From positions 1 through 45,364 of the forward strand of contig JAFPYW010000036.1 of NCBI GenBank assembly GCA_017394405.1: 45,364 nucleotides of DNA, given 5' to 3'. How positions within the stretch are numbered: the first letter of the stretch is position 1; the number at the start of each line of letters is the position of its first letter. Under the pieces are notes generated by a model that was given only the letters and a program-made list of their open reading frames with translations, had not been told where the DNA came from and did not search any database. Positions 35,050 through 44,629 of the stretch are shown one piece after another. This stretch comes from Alphaproteobacteria bacterium (GTDB lineage Bacteria; Pseudomonadota; Alphaproteobacteria; CAAHEQ01; UBA3637). The position numbers and the translations under genes are program-made.

Positions 35050-35957
35050 TGCAAAGAATAAATGTAGCAATCATTGGTTGGGGAAATGTGGGGCGCGGAT
35101 GCAAACGTGCTATTGAGGAATGTAAAGATATTGCCTTGGTCGGCGTTGTGCGTCGTCCGGCCAGTTTGTTAAAGAATCGTGAGGAATTGAAAAATACCAC
35201 GGTTGTGTCAGATATTACCGAATTAGACAAGGTAGATGTCGCATTGTTGTGCGTACCATCCCGCGAAGTCCCGGAAAAAATGAAGTTGTACCAAAAGATG
35301 GGTATTTGCACGGTGGACAGCTATGATGAACATCAAAATATTGCCGCCCTGAAAAAGGTGGCGGATTTGGATGCCAAAGCCCACAACGTAGTGTCTATGA
35401 TTGGTTGCGGTTGGGATCCGGGCACCGATTCTGTGGTGCGTGCTTTGATGAAAATTGTGGCTATTACCGGCCAAACAACAACAACATTTGGTGGCGAAAA
35501 AGGTGGTCGTAGCATGGGGCATACTGTTGCTGTGAAGGCCATTGATGGTGTGAAAGACGCCGTTGCTTTAACATTGGCTAACGGGCGTGGCAAACAAAAA
35601 CGCCGTGTGTATGTGGAATTGGCCGATGGTGCAAAAGCGGAAGTTGTCGAAAAAGCCATCAAGAAAGATCCATACTTTTTGGATGCACCGACAGAAGTTT
35701 TGTTTGTAAAAGATATCAACAAATATAATACGCTTCACCACGAAGGTGAGGTGGAACGCACCGCTATGGAAGTGCATCAATTATATAATGTATCTGGTGA
35801 AAATCCGGAATTTACAGGTAACGTGATGGTGTCTTGTGTGCGTGCATGTATGACAGCCAAGGCACGCGGTGAGTTTGGTGCCTATACATTGGTTGAACGG
35901 CCGCTTGTGGATTGCTTAGCCGGTGTCACCGTGGAAGACAAATTAGAAGGGTATTAA
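35049..35957 (+). CDS. ddh: meso-Diaminopimelate D-dehydrogenase
   Basis: 302 residues. It makes meso-DAP in one step from tetrahydrodipicolinate, NADPH and ammonia, or runs in reverse. The Rossmann N-terminus reads VAIIGWGNVGRGCKRAI. The substrate region has VSMIGCGWDPGTDSV, GGRSMGHTVAVKAIDGV and the final NPEFTGNVMV. This route is less common in Alphaproteobacteria than the succinylase or aminotransferase routes, so transfer is possible. It starts with a TAATG coupling to glgA, so the two are probably translated together, although they work in different pathways. Confidence 0.88.
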   Translation: MQRINVAIIGWGNVGRGCKRAIEECKDIALVGVVRRPASLLKNREELKNTTVVSDITELDKVDVALLCVPSREVPEKMKLYQKMGICTVDSYDEHQNIAALKKVADLDAKAHNVVSMIGCGWDPGTDSVVRALMKIVAITGQTTTTFGGEKGGRSMGHTVAVKAIDGVKDAVALTLANGRGKQKRRVYVELADGAKAEVVEKAIKKDPYFLDAPTEVLFVKDINKYNTLHHEGEVERTAMEVHQLYNVSGENPEFTGNVMVSCVRACMTAKARGEFGAYTLVERPLVDCLAGVTVEDKLEGY

Positions 35958-35972
35958 ACAATAGGAGTAGAT

Positions 35973-36437
35973 ATGAAAAAATCATTAGTATTTTTTGCAT
36001 TGGCGTTGGTTGGTTGCGTTGGTGCAAAGGAGGGGACATATACTACTTCTATTTTTAATCCCGCGCCGCCACAAATGATTCGAAACGAGAAATGCGAAGA
36101 TATTCCTGCTATACGTGTATTTCAAGTTTTAGATAAGTCTATATTAGCTAGAGCTTGTGAGTATGGTAAATATACTGGCGATCTTTTTTGTGACGGATAT
36201 GTTATTTATATGAAAAAAGAAAAAGGCAAAATATATTACGATGATTTAAAAATCGAACCCAAAAATAACGAATGTTTTATGTATGTGGATTCATACACTT
36301 ATGAAACACAGCAGTATAATAAAGATACTAAAAGTTTTGAGAAAAAAACAGTTCCTGTAGCTAAAATTGTTGATGCAGAGGTTCCGAATCCTGAATACGA
36401 CAAATGGTTAAAGGAACAAGAAAAGAAAGGACAGTAA
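35973..36437 (+). CDS. Putative lipoprotein, first of a related pair
   Basis: 154 residues, family unknown. MKKSLVFFALALVGC is a lipoprotein signal with Cys15 as the lipid site. The mature part shares a pattern with the next gene: EKCEDIPAIRVFQVL, then KIYYDDLKIEP, a Cys, DSYTYET, and KKTVPVAKI. It ends in a charged tail (DKWLKEQEKKGQ). An AGGAG site precedes the ATG, 15 bases after ddh, so it may be on the glgA-ddh transcript. Confidence 0.65.
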   Translation: MKKSLVFFALALVGCVGAKEGTYTTSIFNPAPPQMIRNEKCEDIPAIRVFQVLDKSILARACEYGKYTGDLFCDGYVIYMKKEKGKIYYDDLKIEPKNNECFMYVDSYTYETQQYNKDTKSFEKKTVPVAKIVDAEVPNPEYDKWLKEQEKKGQ

Positions 36438-36438
36438 T

Positions 36439-36819
36439 ATGAGAAAGTTTTTTTTATTTTTAATTGGTGTAGTGGTTGGTGTAATTGGAACATTTGGTTT
36501 CTTATTCTTAGTAGTGTCGGCCCAACGAAATAATTCGGTGGATGGATTGACAATGTTTGAAAATGACGGTGAATGTATCACGACTTCCAATCTTAGAATT
36601 TTTCAAACATTGGCTCCAGATACGGGGTTAGCTATGAAATCACCATATGGTGACAATCTTGTGGTATTATTGGTGGATACGTCAGGCAAAAATGATTACT
36701 ATGACGATAAAATTGTAAAGGTTCCAAAACAAAAGTGCGCGAGACAAATTGGAACGTACAAGTATAAAACTAAAGATGAAAGATGGAAAACTGTTCCTGT
36801 TGTGTATGTCGAGGAATAG
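36439..36819 (+). CDS. Membrane-anchored protein related to the preceding lipoprotein
   Basis: 126 residues, family unknown. A single N-terminal membrane segment (about 4-28, FFLFLIGVVVGVIGTFGFLF) has no lipobox. The outer domain repeats the neighbour's pattern: GECITTSNLRIFQTL, DYYDDKIVKVP, a Cys, GTYKYKT and WKTVPVVYVEE. The two are therefore likely paralogues with different anchors. AAAGGA inside the end of the previous gene provides the ribosome-binding site. It ends 9 bases before the convergent prmC. Confidence 0.65.
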   Translation: MRKFFLFLIGVVVGVIGTFGFLFLVVSAQRNNSVDGLTMFENDGECITTSNLRIFQTLAPDTGLAMKSPYGDNLVVLLVDTSGKNDYYDDKIVKVPKQKCARQIGTYKYKTKDERWKTVPVVYVEE

Positions 36820-36827
36820 TTGAATTT

Positions 36828-37544
36828 TTAATTTTTAAATTCCAACACTCGCGTGATGCCGCCCAGGTCTTTCCATGATTGGACGAAGTGCCAGCCCTGT
36901 TGTTCGAACAAGGGGATGATTTGTGTTTCTTGATTCTTGCCGATTTCTATAAACAAGGCGGGGGCAAGGTGTTGTTTGGCAAGTGCTCGGTAAAAATCCA
37001 ATCCATCCGCACCGCCATCTAGTGCGAGCAGGGGATCGTAATCCTTCACATCCCGCTCCAATGTTTGAATTTCGTTCGAGGAAATATAGGGTGGATTTGA
37101 AATCATAATATCAAATTGCCCCAAATCCGATAAATCCTGCCGCATATCGCGCCTGATAAATTCGGCCGCTTTATCGCCTTTGTTTTTCTTGGCTATGGTC
37201 AGGGCTTTTTCGGAAATATCTATGCCCACGCCGGTTGCATTTTTATATTCGCCAAGCAAGGACAACAATAAACAACCGCTGCCCGTTCCCAAATCTAAAA
37301 TGCGTAAAGTTTGATTTTTGTCGGGGAATTTTTCCATCACCGCCTCAATCAAAGTTTCGGAATCGGGGCGGGGATCCAGTACATCTTTGGACACAATAAA
37401 GTCATCTTTCCAAAAGCCTTTTTTGCCGATAATTTTGGCCACGGGTTCGCCCACCAAACGCCGTGAAATGAACGAATTTAATTGTTCATCCGATACAGCA
37501 GCTTCTTGTAATAACTTTTTGTCAAATAAAGATATTTTGTCCAT
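36828..37544 (-). CDS. prmC: Peptide chain release factor N5-glutamine methyltransferase, short N-terminus
   Basis: 238 residues. PrmC methylates the Gln of the GGQ motif in release factors. RILDLGTGSGCLLLSL is the SAM-binding motif and MISNPPYISSNE the NPPY catalytic motif. LDPRPDSETL is also typical. About 38-40 residues of the usual N-terminal helical domain, which binds the release factor, are missing. The start is firm because it shares a base with the prfA stop (TAATG). It is paired with prfA, its substrate, as in most bacteria. Confidence 0.93.
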   Translation of the reverse strand: MDKISLFDKKLLQEAAVSDEQLNSFISRRLVGEPVAKIIGKKGFWKDDFIVSKDVLDPRPDSETLIEAVMEKFPDKNQTLRILDLGTGSGCLLLSLLGEYKNATGVGIDISEKALTIAKKNKGDKAAEFIRRDMRQDLSDLGQFDIMISNPPYISSNEIQTLERDVKDYDPLLALDGGADGLDFYRALAKQHLAPALFIEIGKNQETQIIPLFEQQGWHFVQSWKDLGGITRVLEFKN

Positions 37545-38608
37545 TATATCTCGGCCAGCTTTGCCATTTGTTCTTCGGTAATCAAAGCGTCAATAAACTC
37601 GTCCAAATCACCCTCCATAAAGGTTGGAAGTTGATAGGAAGTTTTATTGATTCGGTGATCTGTCACACGCCCTTGCGGGAAGTTATAGGTGCGGATGCGT
37701 TCGGAACGATCACCGCTCCCCACCTGGCTCTTGCGGTTGGAGGCGCGCTCGGCATCCAACTTTTGCCGCTCCATATCATAGAGCAGGGTGCGAAGGCGCA
37801 TCATGGCTTTGTCTTTGTTCTTGAATTGAGAACGTTCTTCCTGACATTCCACAGCAATTCCTGTTGGTTTGTGCACAATACGAATAGCTGAGTCCGTTTT
37901 ATTCACGTGCTGACCACCGGCACCAGATGCCCGACAAGTTGTGATTTCCAAATCGTCCGGATTGATTTGTACATCCACTTCTTGTGCTTCTGGCAATACG
38001 GCCACCGTTGCGGCGGAGGTATGCACACGTCCGCTAGATTCCGTTTCCGGCACACGTTGGACACGATGGACGCCTGATTCAAATTTCAAACGACCGAAAG
38101 CACCATCGCCCGTGATTTGTGCCACAGCTTCCTTGTATCCACCCAAGCCGGTTGCGTTCAAAGACAATGTTTCAAATCGCCAACCACGTTTCATGGCATA
38201 ATGCTCATACATACGGAACAATTCTTCGGCAAACAAAGCGGCTTCTTCACCGCCCGTTCCCGCGCGCACTTCCAATACCACGTTGCGTTCATCCGTTTCA
38301 TCTTTTGGAATGAGGAGGATTTGAATTTGACGTTCTAAATCAGGCAATTTGGCCTTTAATTCATAATACTCATCTGTCGCCATTTGTTTCATTTCAGAAT
38401 CCAGAGAGGCATCATTCATCATTTGCTCGTCATCCACCAAGCCCTTACAAGCGGCCAAATATTCTTTGCCCACACGTACCACATCTTCCAAAGATTTTAA
38501 TTCCTTTGAAAGTTGGATAATTTTTTGTGTATCCATTTCGGTGGTGAGCAATTGTGTCAGCTCATCCGCGCGTGCTAAAATAGTTTTTAATTTCTCTTGA
38601 TAATCCAT
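37544..38608 (-). CDS. prfA: Peptide chain release factor 1
   Basis: 354 residues, full length. RF1 ends translation at UAA and UAG. The GGQ motif lies in [19 protein letters not shown]. The stop-codon recognition region (about 180-200, [19 protein letters not shown]) includes the PxT-like PET. The acidic [19 protein letters not shown] block is also seen. It precedes prmC with a one-base overlap. An AAGGAAGGGA sequence lies before the ATG. Confidence 0.97.
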   Translation of the reverse strand: MDYQEKLKTILARADELTQLLTTEMDTQKIIQLSKELKSLEDVVRVGKEYLAACKGLVDDEQMMNDASLDSEMKQMATDEYYELKAKLPDLERQIQILLIPKDETDERNVVLEVRAGTGGEEAALFAEELFRMYEHYAMKRGWRFETLSLNATGLGGYKEAVAQITGDGAFGRLKFESGVHRVQRVPETESSGRVHTSAATVAVLPEAQEVDVQINPDDLEITTCRASGAGGQHVNKTDSAIRIVHKPTGIAVECQEERSQFKNKDKAMMRLRTLLYDMERQKLDAERASNRKSQVGSGDRSERIRTYNFPQGRVTDHRINKTSYQLPTFMEGDLDEFIDALITEEQMAKLAEI

Positions 38609-38665
38609 ATGAAAATCCCTTCCTTAAAATTTTAAGTGAGTTGAAATAGTTGCAAAGATGGAATG

Positions 38666-39529
38666 CTAATTAGCGAATTCAGCTAAGGAACGGCCTTTTT
38701 CTTGGGCAAAAGTATGAACTTTTTTGCCATCACGGTATAAATCCACCAGGCCGGCGCGACCGGTACTAATTTGTAAAACTTTCAAATCGGCTTCGGGGAT
38801 AAAAGAATCATTTTGTGCCATTGTTTTATCAAGGATGGTTTTTCCTGTTTGTGTGTTGTGTAAACGAACCCAAACATCCCCGGACACAACGATAGCGGCC
38901 TTTGCAGAAAATACGGCCTGATTCACCTTTTTATCAGCTTTGGCTTCCTCTTTTTTTTCTTCGGTTTTGGGAGCAAGTGATTCATCTGCTACAGCCGGAG
39001 CAATTTCGTCCGAAACCACTTCTGTTTCTTGAGCTGTGGTTTCATACGGTAAAGAAATTTTGCTGAACACATCCGTTGATAAGAATGCGGCCACGGCAAA
39101 CCAAATAGCAATCAAAAGCGCAATAATCAAAGCCACAATAATCAAAGTCTTTTTGGATGGCATTGCAAAATGTTTCTCAATGACGGGCATATCCAATGGC
39201 GCATCTTTAATATCGGATGTTTCGGCATGAAATTCGGCAACCATTAAATCTGAATCTAATTCCAAAAACTTAGCATAGGTACGCAAAAAACCGATACCAT
39301 AAACACGACTTGGGAAAGCGTAATAATGCCCTTCCTCTAATGCCTTCAAATATGCTTCTTTTATACATAACTTGCTGGCCACATCTTCCAAAGACAATTT
39401 CTTCTTTTCACGTTTTGTCCGCAGAGTTTGACCCAAAGATTGCGCTTGAACCACATCTTTTTGCGCGGGACTATGTGATAAAGAATCAATGTCAAAATGC
39501 ACTAAACTACTTTTTTTCTTTCTTGGCAT
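38666..39529 (-). CDS. RodZ-like protein (HTH, membrane segment, DUF4115)
   Basis: 287 residues from MPRKKKSSL. The N-terminal XRE-type helix-turn-helix (about 32-95, LGQTLRTKREKKKLSLEDVA, KLCIKEAYLKALEEG) is followed by a membrane segment (about 128-150, LIIVALIIALLIAIWFAVAA), a charged linker (EEKKEEAKADKK), and a C-terminal beta domain (VVSGDVWVRLHNTQTGKTIL) like DUF4115. RodZ links MreB to the membrane for rod shape; no mreB is in the window. The ribosome-binding site is weak. The promoter is good. Confidence 0.85.
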   Translation of the reverse strand: MPRKKKSSLVHFDIDSLSHSPAQKDVVQAQSLGQTLRTKREKKKLSLEDVASKLCIKEAYLKALEEGHYYAFPSRVYGIGFLRTYAKFLELDSDLMVAEFHAETSDIKDAPLDMPVIEKHFAMPSKKTLIIVALIIALLIAIWFAVAAFLSTDVFSKISLPYETTAQETEVVSDEIAPAVADESLAPKTEEKKEEAKADKKVNQAVFSAKAAIVVSGDVWVRLHNTQTGKTILDKTMAQNDSFIPEADLKVLQISTGRAGLVDLYRDGKKVHTFAQEKGRSLAEFAN

Positions 39530-39558
39530 AAAAACCACATTTCTTCAAAATTTTCTGC

Positions 39559-39587
39559 ATTATATCTTTTTTTATTTATCTTGTCCA
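39559..39587 (-). promoter_or_regulatory. RodZ-like gene promoter
   Basis: TGGACA (39582-39587), 17-base spacer, TATAAT (39559-39564) on the minus strand. It lies across the end of the prepilin peptidase gap and gives a leader of about 22 bases. Confidence 0.65.
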
Positions 39588-39590
39588 GTA

Positions 39591-40295
39591 TTATTTTGCG
39601 TAAAGAATAAAAAAACATATCAAGGCCGCAACGCCAATGGCTGGACCATATGGCCCCATCCGTTTTTTGCGCAAACAACTATCCAAAAAAAATAAAAAGA
39701 AAGATAAAAAGATAGAATAATTTAATCCCTGCATTCCTAACCATGCCCCCAAAGCAATGGCCAATTTTGTGTCCCCACCACCGAATAAGTTGTGTTTTGA
39801 AAAATTGACAACAAAGACGGATAATGTTGTGACAATATAACCAAATAAAGCGCCTACGATGCTTTGAAGTGGTGTAATAGTTTGTGTTTGTGTGGCAAAT
39901 AAAAATCCGAATAACAATAAAGGAATGGTCAAACAATCTGGCAACAATAAATGCCGGCGATCCGTTTCAATTGCACAAAGCATTAACCATACAAATACTT
40001 CAGCGTATATAAATAGTTGGGATGGTAAAAGTGTGTGTGCTAAAAAAAACAAGGAGGCACAAATAACACCCCACAAGGTGGCATTCAAAAACAGCTTTTG
40101 CCATTTGCGTCGTAATAGAGCGCTTTGTAGTGGGTTATGTGGATTCGGCATGCGTACAAAATGACACAGGTTGTATAAAATTGTTCCCGTTGTCGCGGGT
40201 AAAATCTTACCTAATCTGCGTGCAACAAAAGGAACTACAAATCCCAATCCAAATCCGTATAGTAAACAGGTCACACCAACCTCCATATCGGGCAT
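39591..40295 (-). CDS. Prepilin peptidase (A24 family) with a degenerate N-terminal domain
   Basis: 234 residues from MPDMEVGV (40293-40295). The two aspartate motifs of the A24 peptidase are clear: CAIETDRRHLLLPDCLTIPL and LFGGGDTKLAIALGAWLG. Several hydrophobic segments make it a polytopic membrane protein. The N-terminal region, in PilD a methyltransferase-associated domain with a FLNVVIYRLP motif and paired CxxC, has neither here (GFGLGFVVPFVARRLGKILP). It cleaves leader peptides of type IV pilin-like proteins, such as the one at 44630-45286. The start is uncertain: ATG 40286 is also possible. An upstream start reading into the yqeY leader is rejected. Confidence 0.82.
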   Translation of the reverse strand: MPDMEVGVTCLLYGFGLGFVVPFVARRLGKILPATTGTILYNLCHFVRMPNPHNPLQSALLRRKWQKLFLNATLWGVICASLFFLAHTLLPSQLFIYAEVFVWLMLCAIETDRRHLLLPDCLTIPLLLFGFLFATQTQTITPLQSIVGALFGYIVTTLSVFVVNFSKHNLFGGGDTKLAIALGAWLGMQGLNYSIFLSFFLFFLDSCLRKKRMGPYGPAIGVAALICFFILYAK

Positions 40296-40387
40296 TATGA
40301 TATAAATTTTATTTGAAAGCAAGATTTTTCTTTTTATTTTGTGAAAAAAAAGATATAATGTCGTCATTATGAGAAAGGAGAACAAAA

Positions 40388-40846
40388 ATGTTACGTGATG
40401 ATATTAAAAATGCATTGGTTGATGCAATGAAAAACAAGGATCAGGAAAAGGTAAATACCCTGCGTCTTGTGCAAGCGGCCATCAAACAAAAAGATATCGA
40501 TGCCCGGGTGAAGGGTGTGATGGATGGTGTAGATGAAGCGACCGTCCTATCTTTGTTGCAAGGGATGATAAAACAACGCAAAGAGAGTATTGAAATGTAC
40601 AAAAAAGGAGGACGTGATGATTTGGTTTCTCATGAGCAGGCAGAGGTGGATATCATTCAGGGGTTCTTACCGAAGCAAATGGATGAGATTGCGATGACGG
40701 AGGCCATTAAGATAATTATTGCTGAAACAGGTGCTGCATCTATTAAAGATATGGGTAAGGTGATGGGTGCTTTACGTGCAAAATATGCGGGCCAAATGGA
40801 TTTTGGTGTTGCATCCGGAGTCATCAAAACTTTGTTAGCGGGGTAA
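40388..40846 (+). CDS. yqeY: GatB/YqeY domain protein
   Basis: 152 residues. MLRDDIKNALVDAMKNKDQE, TLRLVQAAIKQKDIDAR, KQRKESIEMYKKGGRDDLV, and FLPKQMDEIAMTEAIK match the YqeY family, which shares the tail domain of GatB and may bind tRNA. An AAAGGAG site precedes the ATG. It is directly upstream of dnaG and rpoD, the usual alphaproteobacterial order. A TATAAT at 40354-40359 is a possible -10, but the -35 is poor. Confidence 0.92.
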   Translation: MLRDDIKNALVDAMKNKDQEKVNTLRLVQAAIKQKDIDARVKGVMDGVDEATVLSLLQGMIKQRKESIEMYKKGGRDDLVSHEQAEVDIIQGFLPKQMDEIAMTEAIKIIIAETGAASIKDMGKVMGALRAKYAGQMDFGVASGVIKTLLAG

Positions 40847-40847
40847 T

Positions 40848-42569
40848 ATGGCTATAACGCCGGCCTTTTTGGATGAATTAAGGGATAAAGTGCCTCTGTC
40901 CGATTTAATCGGGCGGAAGGTAAAGTTGACCCATAAAGGCAAGGAACATACTGGTCTGTGTCCGTTTCATAAGGAAAAGACGCCTTCCTTTACTGTCAAT
41001 GATGACAAAGGGTTTTATCATTGTTTTGGTTGTGGTGCACATGGTGACCAGATTAAATACTTGATGGAATCTGAAAAGATGCCCTTTATGGAGGCGGTGG
41101 AGTATTTAGCCAACATGGCCGGCGTGAAAATGCCGGCGCCTGATCCTAAGGCAGCCGAAAGAAATGAACGTAATGCTGAATTATTAAAATTGATGGAATG
41201 TGCGTGCCAATATTTCCAAAACAATTTGTTCAGTACGATTGGACAAGAGGCAAAGAATTATCTGATTCGGCGTGGCATGAGTTCTGATTTGGTCAAACAT
41301 TTTAGGTTGGGCTTTGCCCCAATTGGCAGTGGGCTGTTAGCACATTTGACAGCCCATAAATTTTCAATTAAAGATATGCAAAGTCTAGGGTTGGTGGCAC
41401 CAAACAGAGATGGCAATGGTTATCATGATTATTTCTATGATCGGGTGATGTTCCCGGTGATGAATCGCAGGGGACATGTGATTGGTTTTAGTGGTCGTAT
41501 GTTGCACCAAGGCGAGCCAAAGTATTTAAATTCTCCTGAAACCGATTTATTCCATAAGGGTGATTTGTTGTATGGATTGCCTCAGGCCATTGAAACAGTG
41601 CGTAAAAAGAATACAGCATTGGTTGTGGAAGGCAATGTGGATGTGATTTCTCTGCATGGTGCTGGATTTACCCAAGCCATGGCCCCGTTGGGGACTGCTT
41701 TTACAGAAGATCAAATCCGCCTTTTATGGACAATGTGTGATGAACCAGTGATTTGTTTTGATGGTGATGGAGCGGGGCGTAAAGCCATGGTGCGCGCCCT
41801 TAATCGTGCGCTGCCAATGTTGAGGGCGGGGAAGTCGTTAAAATTTGCTTATTTGCCTGATGGTATGGATCCGGATGATATGATTCGGAAAAAATCAGCC
41901 AAAGCCTTACAAGAAGAAATTGATGGTGCCAAACCATTGATTTGGTCGTTGTGGCAAATGTTGCTGGAAGGACGGACTTTGGATACGCCGGAACGTCTGG
42001 CAAAATTAGAAAAAGACGCTATGGATACGGTAGCCAAAATTGAGGATGAGCGGGTGCGAGTTTATTATCAACGTGAAATTCAAAAAAGAATCAAAATGTT
42101 GGGCAAAAAACACCAACGACCAGTGGCCGCAAATTCTTTGGTGAGTCCAACAGATTCTCCTCAATTGTTGGCATATTTGATTGCTTATCCGAGCGCTTGT
42201 GTTCCATGTTTGGAAGAAATCGGTCATTATTGCCGTTTTTCTGTGGATTGGATGCAGCAAATTTTTGAAAAATTGGAAACTGTTTTGTTGGACAATGCTG
42301 ATGTGAAATCTGAAGATTTGTATGCTCTGTTAGATGAAGGGGAACAAAAGGCTATTGATAGTACGTTGCAACAACTGTATAAAAAAGTATACGCCGATGA
42401 GGATGTTGAACGAGCGGTTCGTCAAATGATCAAAGTATCTAAGATAAAAACACTAGACGCTGAAATTAAAGAAAAAAATAAGATGTATTTACGGACAGGA
42501 GATGAATCAATTAAAGCCGCATTGGTTGGTTTGAGGCAGGAAATGGAAAAACTGAAAGAAAGTGAATAA
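40848..42569 (+). CDS. dnaG: DNA primase
   Basis: 573 residues. DnaG makes RNA primers at the replication fork. The zinc-binding domain has GLCPFHKEKTPSFTV and FYHCFGCGAHGD. The catalytic core has RRGMSSDLVKHFRLGFAP, and the Toprim domain has ALVVEGNVDVISLHGAGF and PVICFDGDGAGRKA. The C-terminal DnaB-binding region is present but short. It starts one base after the yqeY stop, with a GCGGGG site. Length is close to the usual 580-640. Confidence 0.97.
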   Translation: MAITPAFLDELRDKVPLSDLIGRKVKLTHKGKEHTGLCPFHKEKTPSFTVNDDKGFYHCFGCGAHGDQIKYLMESEKMPFMEAVEYLANMAGVKMPAPDPKAAERNERNAELLKLMECACQYFQNNLFSTIGQEAKNYLIRRGMSSDLVKHFRLGFAPIGSGLLAHLTAHKFSIKDMQSLGLVAPNRDGNGYHDYFYDRVMFPVMNRRGHVIGFSGRMLHQGEPKYLNSPETDLFHKGDLLYGLPQAIETVRKKNTALVVEGNVDVISLHGAGFTQAMAPLGTAFTEDQIRLLWTMCDEPVICFDGDGAGRKAMVRALNRALPMLRAGKSLKFAYLPDGMDPDDMIRKKSAKALQEEIDGAKPLIWSLWQMLLEGRTLDTPERLAKLEKDAMDTVAKIEDERVRVYYQREIQKRIKMLGKKHQRPVAANSLVSPTDSPQLLAYLIAYPSACVPCLEEIGHYCRFSVDWMQQIFEKLETVLLDNADVKSEDLYALLDEGEQKAIDSTLQQLYKKVYADEDVERAVRQMIKVSKIKTLDAEIKEKNKMYLRTGDESIKAALVGLRQEMEKLKESE

Positions 42570-42574
42570 TTTAT

Positions 42575-42603
42575 TTGACATTTTGTCAAAAATCAGATAT
42601 AAT
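42575..42603 (+). promoter_or_regulatory. rpoD promoter with a dyad over the -35
   Basis: TTGACA (42575-42580), 17-base spacer, TATAAT (42598-42603): both hexamers match consensus. The -35 is the left arm of TTGACA-TTT-TGTCAA (42575-42589), a perfect 6-bp inverted repeat. Confidence 0.85.
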
Positions 42604-42637
42604 ATACACTATATTTTTATTATAAGGGGTCCTGTGC

Positions 42638-44617
42638 ATGAGTTCTTCTTCCAAAAAAACGAATCATTCTGAAGATAATACAACAGATTTGAAGGCCTTG
42701 ATGAAGGCATTGATTGATCAGGGTCGCGAGTGTGGTTTTATTGCGGTTGATAAGTTGCGTCGGTGTTTGCCGCCTGAATCTCAAACCGAAGAAAAATGGG
42801 AACAATTAGTCAATTCATTCACTGAAATGGGCATTTCTTTGGTGGATAGTTCGGATGATGTAGAAGATTTGACTGAAGAAGTTGGTAAAACGCAAGACGA
42901 ATTTTCCCGCGAGGAAGAGGTGGAAACTCCTGTTGCTGCCAATGATACTGTCGGAATCAAAGATCCAGTACGTTTGTATTTGAAGGAAATGGGTGCTGTT
43001 GATTTGTTATCTCGTGAAGGTGAGGTGGCGATTGCAAAACGTATTGCAGCCGGATTCAACGTGATGATGAACGGTTTGGCCGAATGTGCGCCGACATACA
43101 CAATGTTGGCTGATTGGCACCATCAATTAGAGGAAGGTACTTTATCGTTACGCGATTTGATTGATTTGGAAACTGCTATGGAAGAGTTGCCAAAGGGAGA
43201 AGCAGTTGCTCCGACCGAGCCGGTTAAAGAGGAACCTGTGGCGCCTGAAACACCTAAGAAAAAGCCAGCAGAAAAAGATGACTTGATTGATGATGATGAG
43301 CCGACGGAAGAACCCGAGGAAGAAGATCCGGATGATGAAGATGATATTTTGTCGTTGGATGAAATGGAAACCAATTTGCGTCCGTCTATTTTGGCGACTT
43401 TTGAACAAATTGAAACAGAATACCGCAAATTTATAAAATTACAAGCAACACGAGTGAAGCAAATTACATACCGCGAAAAAATTACAGCTGCAGCGGAAGA
43501 AAAGTATAAGAAGTCCCAAAATTCGTTGATTGAATTGATTAAAAATTTGCATTTGACTCAGGGGCGTTTGGCTGAAATTATGGACACCATCAATGATTTG
43601 AATCAAAAATTGATGATGATGGAAGGTAAATTGTTGCGTTTAGCTAGTGCTCACAAAATCGATCGCGATGAATTTTTGAAGGCCTATGCCCTCAGCGAAT
43701 TGAATCCTAAATGGTTAGATACGCTGAAGAATAAGAAAGACAAACATTGGAAATCCTTTGTGGAAAAGGGCATGGCCGAAGCCAAGGATATTATGTCCGG
43801 CATCAAGTCATTGTTGTTGGAAACAAAAATGCCGGTGTCGCAATATCGTCAATTGGTGAATGTGGTGCGTAAGGGACGCCAAGAAATGAAAAAGGCGAAA
43901 CAAGAAATGATTGAAGCCAACTTGCGCTTGGTGATTTCTATTTCTAAACGTTATATGCACCGTAATTTGCAATTCTTGGACTTAATTCAGGAAGGCAATA
44001 TTGGTTTGATGAAGGCCGTGGATAAGTTTGAATATAAGCGCGGAAACAAATTTTCAACCTATGCTACATGGTGGATTCGTCAATCTATTACGCGTGCTAT
44101 TGCTGACCAGGCTAGAACAATTCGTATTCCTGTGCATATGATTGAAACCATCAACAAAATGGTGCGGACCAGTCGTCAAATGCAATTGGAAACAGGACAC
44201 GAGCCGACACCAGAAGAGTTGGCTCCGCGTGTCAATATGACGCCTGAAAAGATTAAAAAGGTCATGAAAATTGCCAAAGACCCGATTTCTTTGGAAACGC
44301 CGGTAGGTGATGAGGAAGATAGCCATTTGGGCGACTTTATTGCGGACAAGAACAGTTTGCAACCATTGGAAGCTGCTATTCAAAGCAATTTGCGTCAATC
44401 TTGTACGGCGGTGTTATCTACTTTGTCGCCACGTGAAGAGCGTGTTTTGCGTATGCGCTTTGGTATCGGAATGAACTCAGACCATACATTGGAAGAGGTT
44501 GGCCTGCAATTTTCCGTGACACGTGAACGTATCCGTCAGATTGAAGCAAAGGCCTTGCGTAAATTGAAGCACCCAACTCGTTCTCGTAAATTACGCAGTT
44601 TCTTGGAAGACGGTTAG
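42638..44617 (+). CDS. rpoD: RNA polymerase primary sigma factor RpoD (sigma-70)
   Basis: 659 residues. A short region 1.1 is followed by region 1.2 ([20 protein letters not shown]), then an acidic insert ([20 protein letters not shown]), and the non-conserved region. Region 2 has [40 protein letters not shown] and [20 protein letters not shown] for -10 recognition and melting. Region 4 has [20 protein letters not shown] for the -35. This factor fits the consensus promoters seen across the window. The ATG follows AAGGGG. Confidence 0.97.
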   Translation: MSSSSKKTNHSEDNTTDLKALMKALIDQGRECGFIAVDKLRRCLPPESQTEEKWEQLVNSFTEMGISLVDSSDDVEDLTEEVGKTQDEFSREEEVETPVAANDTVGIKDPVRLYLKEMGAVDLLSREGEVAIAKRIAAGFNVMMNGLAECAPTYTMLADWHHQLEEGTLSLRDLIDLETAMEELPKGEAVAPTEPVKEEPVAPETPKKKPAEKDDLIDDDEPTEEPEEEDPDDEDDILSLDEMETNLRPSILATFEQIETEYRKFIKLQATRVKQITYREKITAAAEEKYKKSQNSLIELIKNLHLTQGRLAEIMDTINDLNQKLMMMEGKLLRLASAHKIDRDEFLKAYALSELNPKWLDTLKNKKDKHWKSFVEKGMAEAKDIMSGIKSLLLETKMPVSQYRQLVNVVRKGRQEMKKAKQEMIEANLRLVISISKRYMHRNLQFLDLIQEGNIGLMKAVDKFEYKRGNKFSTYATWWIRQSITRAIADQARTIRIPVHMIETINKMVRTSRQMQLETGHEPTPEELAPRVNMTPEKIKKVMKIAKDPISLETPVGDEEDSHLGDFIADKNSLQPLEAAIQSNLRQSCTAVLSTLSPREERVLRMRFGIGMNSDHTLEEVGLQFSVTRERIRQIEAKALRKLKHPTRSRKLRSFLEDG

Positions 44618-44629
44618 AATAATACTTTA

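Noticed and set aside
38620-38640. TTAAAATTTTAA palindrome before prfA
   Set aside because: It is simple AT-rich sequence; no paired -35 at a normal distance and no known operator.
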